NCBI GenBank assembly: GCA_963720075.1
Contig: CAVREG010000019.1
Coordinates: forward strand, 744,001 to 808,000
Direction of reading: 5' to 3'
From: PALSA-188 sp963720075
Lineage (GTDB): Bacteria; Acidobacteriota; Terriglobia; Terriglobales; Acidobacteriaceae
DNA length: 64,000 nt
The notes beneath the pieces were generated by a model that searched no databases, was not told where the DNA came from, and saw nothing but the letters and a program-made list of their open reading frames with translations. Position numbers and translations under genes: made by a program. Shown here piece by piece: positions 59,360 through 64,000 of this stretch; positions within the stretch are counted from its first letter, which is position 1; every line of letters begins with the position of its first letter.

Positions 59360-60319
59360 TTAATGCTTGCTTTCGGCCCATTTCCACGCACTCGAAACGA
59401 TCTCATCAAGCGAGCGCTTCGCCTTCCAATTCATTAATTTCTCCGCCCTGGTCGGATCCGCAACCAATGACGGCGGATCTCCAGGCCGCCGTGGGGCCAT
59501 GTGGCTCGGAACTTTTCGGCCCGTGACTTTCTCAATAGTCGAGACGACTTCCTTTACGGAGTACCCTTGCCCGGTGCCCAAATTTAAGGCTGTCGAATTC
59601 TCGTTATTCAAATACTCCAACCCCAACACATGCGCTTCCGCGAGATCGCTCACGTGGATGTAATCGCGTATGCAGGTTCCATCCGGGGTCGGGTAATCAT
59701 CTCCAAATATCTGCAACGCAGGCCGTTTGCCTTTGATTGCTTCAAACGCGGCGGGAATCAAATGGGTTTCCGGATCATGCATTTCCCCGATTTTTCCATT
59801 CTCATCCGCCCCAGCTGCGTTGAAATAGCGGAACGCTACAAAACGTAGGTCGTAAGCTTTGGCATAAGCTTCCAGCGCAAATTCAAAAGCCAGCTTGGAA
59901 GACCCATAAGGGTTCACCGGCAAACGAGGGTTGTCTTCGGTCATTGGCACTTTAGCCGGCACACCATAGACTGCGCATGTGGACGAGAAAATAAATTTGC
60001 GGACCGGGGAGTCCATGACGGAATTCAGCAGCGACATACTACTGAGCAAGTTGTTTTGAAAATACTTCCGGGGATTTTCAACAGACTCGCCGACATATGC
60101 ATGCGCAGCGAAATGCATTACAGCCTCTACACGCTTGAGGATAGGCTCAAGCTTTCTAGCGTCCGCGATATCTCCGACCACAAGCTCGAACCCTTCTGCG
60201 AGGATTGGATACCCCGTGGAGAGACTGTCATAAATGATAACCTCATGCCCTTTTCGCCGAAGAGCGTGCGCCGTATGGCTTCCGATGTACCCAGCTCCTC
60301 CCAAGACTAAAATCGCCAC
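59360..60319 (-). CDS. galE: UDP-glucose 4-epimerase
   Basis: 319 residues, short-chain dehydrogenase fold: GGAGYIGSHTAHALRRKGHEV nucleotide loop, then SSTCAVYG and the catalytic Tyr-x-x-x-Lys in YGSSKLAFE. C-terminal substrate segment ...VADPTRAEKLMNWKAKRSLDEI is standard for GalE. Interconverts UDP-glucose and UDP-galactose for surface polysaccharide. Convergent with murA; ends four bases from it. Confidence 0.93.
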   Translation of the reverse strand: MAILVLGGAGYIGSHTAHALRRKGHEVIIYDSLSTGYPILAEGFELVVGDIADARKLEPILKRVEAVMHFAAHAYVGESVENPRKYFQNNLLSSMSLLNSVMDSPVRKFIFSSTCAVYGVPAKVPMTEDNPRLPVNPYGSSKLAFEFALEAYAKAYDLRFVAFRYFNAAGADENGKIGEMHDPETHLIPAAFEAIKGKRPALQIFGDDYPTPDGTCIRDYIHVSDLAEAHVLGLEYLNNENSTALNLGTGQGYSVKEVVSTIEKVTGRKVPSHMAPRRPGDPPSLVADPTRAEKLMNWKAKRSLDEIVSSAWKWAESKH

Positions 60320-60485
60320 CTTTTGCCCTCCAAGGGAAGATTAGATAATAACCTCTTGCGGAACTGCGCGGCGGCGAGAACTTAAACGTGAAAGTGGAAA
60401 GGAGCGGAAATAGTTATCCGGACTCAGCAGGATGAACTGCGTAGCCCGGATAAAGGAGAAACGCTCAACGAAGAATTTAAAACCC

Positions 60486-60662
60486 TCAAACTCCTGCGCT
60501 ACCTCTGCGAGAGAGGTGAGTGATCAACGTGATCACAAAAAACACAAGGAAGACAAAGAACAAAATCTTAGCGATTCCAGCGGCGGCAATGGCCACTCCA
60601 CCGAACCCGAAAATCGCAGCGACAATCGCCACTACCAGAAAGACAAGCGCCCAATAAAGCAT
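60486..60662 (-). CDS. DUF1328 small membrane protein (58 residues)
   Basis: A 58-residue frame below the usual size cut-off: MLYWALVFLVVAIVAAIFGF, then GGVAIAAAGIAKILFFVFLV and a short polar end (THLSRRGSAGV). This is the typical DUF1328 (YtjA-like) pattern with two membrane helices around a GxxG(I/V)A segment. AAGGAG lies six bases before the ATG at 60662. Members respond to phage-shock-type stress; role unknown. Confidence 0.85.
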   Translation of the reverse strand: MLYWALVFLVVAIVAAIFGFGGVAIAAAGIAKILFFVFLVFFVITLITHLSRRGSAGV

Positions 60663-60713
60663 GATGGTCTCCTTTTCCGGCTATGCTTAATTCCAACTTC
60701 GCAGCCAGCATAA

Positions 60714-61136
60714 ACGAACTGACGGTCCACTGGCGATCAGGCTGACAATGTATTCCACAGGACTAAAACATGTATGAAAGCAACGAATCAAGCTGCGCTT
60801 TGGCCACTCGAAACTGGTCCTTGCAATAGCTTACGCAGGCCGTTCGCATTGGTAATAGCATGACCGCCAACATCGTTGTTGAGTACACGTACACATGCTT
60901 TAAGAATGCATCTGAAGATGCGCCTCTTTTTTTTGGGCGTGAACACGTCCAGAATAGACAGTTCTGCCCAAAATAACGGTCGAATAGAGCGCGCAACATC
61001 AACTGTATCTCCTACATTAGAAGGGAGGATGCTGTAGCGCTGCAGCATCACGCTCAAACGGAAAATGGACATCTTCGCCAACGCTGTTCGCATCACAGCA
61101 CGTTTGCAAAACTTCTCCTAGGTTGGGAACTTTCTT
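60714..61136. other. 420-base stretch, no gene seen; weak terminator near 60908
   Basis: Frames of up to about 100 residues on the minus strand have no protein character. GCATC-TGAA-GATGC at 60908-60921 followed by a T8 run is a possible plus-strand terminator, but the stem is short. Confidence 0.4.
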
Positions 61137-64000
61137 TTGTCACGCACTCATCAGAACCAGAAATTACTGCTGCGATCTCAATCGAAACTCTTTCGCTGCT
61201 TTTGGTGCGCCATTATTCTGATTCCCTTTCAAATAAACTCGTTCGGCCAGGCTTCCTATCAAGGACAAATCGTAAGTTCAATTGGTGTAATTGCAGACCC
61301 GCGTATGGATGTTGAGAAACTACGCCCGTTGATTTCGCAGCAGACAGGAAAGCCATTCTCCTCGGCTGATATCAAATCCAGCAGTGAGGCGCTGAAGAGG
61401 GCAGGTAACTTTACTAAGGTTTCTATTGATGTGGAACCCGAGGCGGCTGGCTTACGGGTAAATTTCATACTTGAGCCAGCATATTACATCGGCATGGTGC
61501 ACTTTCCTGGGGCGACCAAACTTTTCCGGTATACCCGTCTTCTTCAGGTCGTTAATTTCCAAGACGAAGAAGCTTATGACAAGTCTCAACTTCCTGGGGA
61601 AGAAAAGCTGCTACTGGACTTCTTCAAGGCCAATGGTTTTTTTGCGGCCCGAATTCACAGCGAAGCGGAACTGGACGACACTCACCGAATCGCCAATCCA
61701 ATTTTTCACATCGAGCTTGGGAAACGGGCGCGGATTGGCGCGATAAATATCCAGGGAACGCCTTCCAACGAACGCAGTGCACTCTTACATTCGGTGCAGG
61801 GTCTACGGGCACATTTATTTGGCGGATTGTTGAAACCCGGCAAAACATATACCGCCGCACGAATCAAATCAGCTACCGCCCGGCTAAAGGGATATCTCGC
61901 GAAGCAACGTTACCTTGCCAACCGAATCGTTTTCGAGCCGCCGCAATATCACCCCGACACCAACCGGGCCGATATTTCCATGACGGTGAAAACGGGTCCG
62001 GTCGTCAATGTTAAGACAACGGGGGCAAGGCTTTCCTTCATTCCCTGTCTTTCAAATCGCGAGGTAAAGAAGCTGATTCCGATTTACAGCGAAGGATCGG
62101 TGGATCGTGATTTGGTTGATGAGGGAGAACGAAACCTGGCCAACTACTTCCAGAAAAAGGGTTATTTCGACGTTAACGTTACGACCAATCTCCAGCACGA
62201 CAATAACAACGTGACGATCACTTACGCCATAAATAAAGGGAGAAAACACAAAGTAGACAACATTGTGATTGCTGGAAATCACCAGCTTTCAACCGCAGAG
62301 CTGTTGGCCGTCGTTCAGATAAAAAAGCACGACTTCCTATCCAGAGGTCTGTTCAGCCAGAAACTATTGAATGTCAGCGTTAAGAATATGGGAGGCCTGT
62401 ACCACGATACGGGCTACGAGGATGTAAAGGTAACCCCTGCGGTCGTGGACCACGAGCCGAAAATTGATGTCACTTTCCAAGTCGAAGAGGGCACGCGCAC
62501 CCTTGTTGACGATGTGGAGATTAAAGGCAATCACCATTTATCAATCGCGAACCTTAAGCCGAAAGACGGCTTTAACGTGCTCGCGGGTACTCCGTTCTCG
62601 CCCAGTAGAGTTTCGAAAGACCGCAGCCAAATACTGGTGAAATATCTTGATCTGGGTTATCTGAACGTGGATGTTAAGACTCAAATCACCCGGCGCCCTG
62701 AAAACCCGCACAGGGTGGACATAACATTTCTTATCAGTGAACATCAGCAGGTTCGTGTCAAAGACGTCGTTCTCATTGGGCAGCAAGTCACGCGGCCAAG
62801 GCTCATCAATGAAACTGCCAATATTTCTGCTGAGACTCCTCTGAGCCAGGAAAAACTTCTGCAAGCGCAAAGTGATCTTTACAACCTTGGCATTTTCGAT
62901 TGGTCAAGCGTAGGCCCGAAGAAAGAGATTGCTGACCAGACGGACGAGGAGGCGCTGATCAAGGTACATGAAGCGAAACGCAACTCGATAACCTATGGCA
63001 TCGGATTTGAAGCGACACGTCGCGGGGGCAGCGTGCCAAGTGGAACTGTCGCTATTCCAAGTTTGCCCACTATCGCGGCGAGCACAAATAACATCGTTCC
63101 AAGCCAGGCTACATTTGTTAGTCCTCGGGGATCAATTGAATACACTCGCAGAAACTTCCGCGGACTTGGCGAAACCGGTGAAATATCACTGCTTGCATCG
63201 CAATTGGATCAGCGCGCCCTTGCATCCTATAGCGATCCTCATTTTCGCAACACCCAGTGGAGCGCATTGACTACGTTTTCTCTCGAACGGACGACGGAGA
63301 ATCCTTTGTTCGCCGCCAGGCTGGGCGATGGCGCTTTCCAATTGGAGAGGATTTTGAATCAGGCCAAGACTACACGGTTGCAGATTCGATATGACTTCAA
63401 CAAGACGCGTCTTTCTGAGTTACTGGTACCCCAATTAGTTTTGCAGCAGGACCGCAATGTCAGGCTGGCAACGGTGTCGGCGACGTTAATTAAAGATACC
63501 CGCGACAAGCCTCTCGACGCACATCACGGAGTCTATGGAACGGTGAATCTTGGAATTACTCCGACTGCATTCGGCTCAAGCGCAAATTTCGCAAAACTCT
63601 ATGGGCAGTACGCCTATTACCATCCGATCGGCGGAATGGTTTGGGCGAATAGTATTCGGCTGGGATTGGCCAAACCGCTCGCCGGCAGTTTTGTGCCAAC
63701 CAGCCAGCTTTTCTTTACTGGCGGCGGCGATAGCATTCGCGGGTTTCCTCTGAATGGCGCAGGCCCACAGAGGCTGGTACCGTTCTGCGCGCCCGGCACC
63801 GCACCGAGCGCGTGCACCAGCGAAATTACAGTCCCGGTGGGCGGAGAACAGCTTTTTATTGTTAACTCCGAACTCCGTTTCCCGCTACACCTCACCATAG
63901 ACATCTTAAAGCCGCTCGGCGCTGTAGTTTTCTACGACGGAGGCAACGTTTACAGCCGAATCAATTTCAACCAATTTGTTAGCGACTATACCAACACAGT
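61137..64000 (+). CDS. BamA/TamA (Omp85) outer-membrane assembly protein, C-terminus cut by window edge
   Basis: About 955 residues in the window. TTG at 61137 is the only start that gives a signal peptide (RCFWCAIILIPFQINSFGQA); the ATG at 61305 lies inside the first POTRA. Several POTRA domains follow (VIADPRMDVEKLRPLISQQ; IGAINIQGTPSNERSALLHS; VDNIVIAGNHQLSTAELLAVV; VDDVEIKGNHHLSIANLK; VKDVVLIGQQVTRPRLINE), then the beta barrel with GGGDSIRGFPLNG, the Omp85 RGF-type motif. Inserts outer-membrane proteins, or TamA-like exports autotransporter-type substrates. Proves a diderm envelope. Last strands are beyond the edge. Confidence 0.92.
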   Translation, partial: MSRTHQNQKLLLRSQSKLFRCFWCAIILIPFQINSFGQASYQGQIVSSIGVIADPRMDVEKLRPLISQQTGKPFSSADIKSSSEALKRAGNFTKVSIDVEPEAAGLRVNFILEPAYYIGMVHFPGATKLFRYTRLLQVVNFQDEEAYDKSQLPGEEKLLLDFFKANGFFAARIHSEAELDDTHRIANPIFHIELGKRARIGAINIQGTPSNERSALLHSVQGLRAHLFGGLLKPGKTYTAARIKSATARLKGYLAKQRYLANRIVFEPPQYHPDTNRADISMTVKTGPVVNVKTTGARLSFIPCLSNREVKKLIPIYSEGSVDRDLVDEGERNLANYFQKKGYFDVNVTTNLQHDNNNVTITYAINKGRKHKVDNIVIAGNHQLSTAELLAVVQIKKHDFLSRGLFSQKLLNVSVKNMGGLYHDTGYEDVKVTPAVVDHEPKIDVTFQVEEGTRTLVDDVEIKGNHHLSIANLKPKDGFNVLAGTPFSPSRVSKDRSQILVKYLDLGYLNVDVKTQITRRPENPHRVDITFLISEHQQVRVKDVVLIGQQVTRPRLINETANISAETPLSQEKLLQAQSDLYNLGIFDWSSVGPKKEIADQTDEEALIKVHEAKRNSITYGIGFEATRRGGSVPSGTVAIPSLPTIAASTNNIVPSQATFVSPRGSIEYTRRNFRGLGETGEISLLASQLDQRALASYSDPHFRNTQWSALTTFSLERTTENPLFAARLGDGAFQLERILNQAKTTRLQIRYDFNKTRLSELLVPQLVLQQDRNVRLATVSATLIKDTRDKPLDAHHGVYGTVNLGITPTAFGSSANFAKLYGQYAYYHPIGGMVWANSIRLGLAKPLAGSFVPTSQLFFTGGGDSIRGFPLNGAGPQRLVPFCAPGTAPSACTSEITVPVGGEQLFIVNSELRFPLHLTIDILKPLGAVVFYDGGNVYSRINFNQFVSDYTNT

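Noticed and set aside
60763..61096. Minus-strand frames of 79 and 102 residues
   Set aside because: No motif or ribosome site and unlike any known protein; composition near random.

Overview
The window reads as chromosomal DNA of a diderm soil-type bacterium, most likely an Acidobacteriota member (class Terriglobia). Pointers are two secreted VWA proteins of the type first described in Acidobacteria, secreted enzymes ending in Ig-like plus membrane-anchor tails, a group-I-intron-type PD-(D/E)XK protein, many HPD/HWxW-style small secreted proteins, and a BamA/TamA-type outer-membrane protein at the right edge. Most genes are intact housekeeping or envelope genes. Phylum assignment is inference from gene content; no rRNA or tRNA gene is seen.

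Left third (1-29 kb): a partial glycosyltransferase, a PIG-L deacetylase, a transsulfuration pair (cystathionine beta-synthase/cysteine synthase type plus cystathionine gamma-lyase/synthase type), two overlapping VWA genes, a DUF1015 protein, then amidase - GerMN - RNase PH. Two large secreted enzymes follow (Ig-phosphoesterase, GH71/99-like glycosidase with a Gly-Ser linker), a 0.8 kb non-coding stretch, a DUF892 protein with a strong terminator, an AsmA-like protein, and a sugar-type sodium symporter with a LacI regulator and a twin operator between them. YjbQ, FtsK, UppP, an SH3/TPR-like protein and a threonine dehydratase-like enzyme complete this part; the last carries what looks like an in-frame dispersed-repeat insertion.

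Middle (29-40 kb): an HxlR regulator sits divergent to a compact VOC / YCII / VOC / VOC / DinB operon. A decayed IS3-type element precedes the conserved protein-quality-control array tig - clpP - clpX - lon.

Accessory stretch (39.5-46 kb): a PD-(D/E)XK protein, a ParD-like antitoxin with a frameshifted ParE toxin, an intact second toxin-antitoxin pair, a broken SEC-C-motif gene, and a two-gene DUF262 + HEPN unit that is the best candidate for a poorly described defence or abortive-infection module. The same stretch is packed with a palindromic REP-like repeat family, including a tandem compound array at 45.5-45.9 kb.

Right third (46-64 kb): a very large membrane sensor histidine kinase whose receiver domain lacks the phospho-acceptor Asp, divergent to a REC-HD-GYP regulator; SIMPL, glycine-zipper and small zinc-binding-type proteins; then a wall-recycling cluster (beta-lactamase-like/NamZ fusion, serine hydrolase, murQ, murA), galE, a 58-residue DUF1328 membrane protein, and the Omp85 gene running off the edge.
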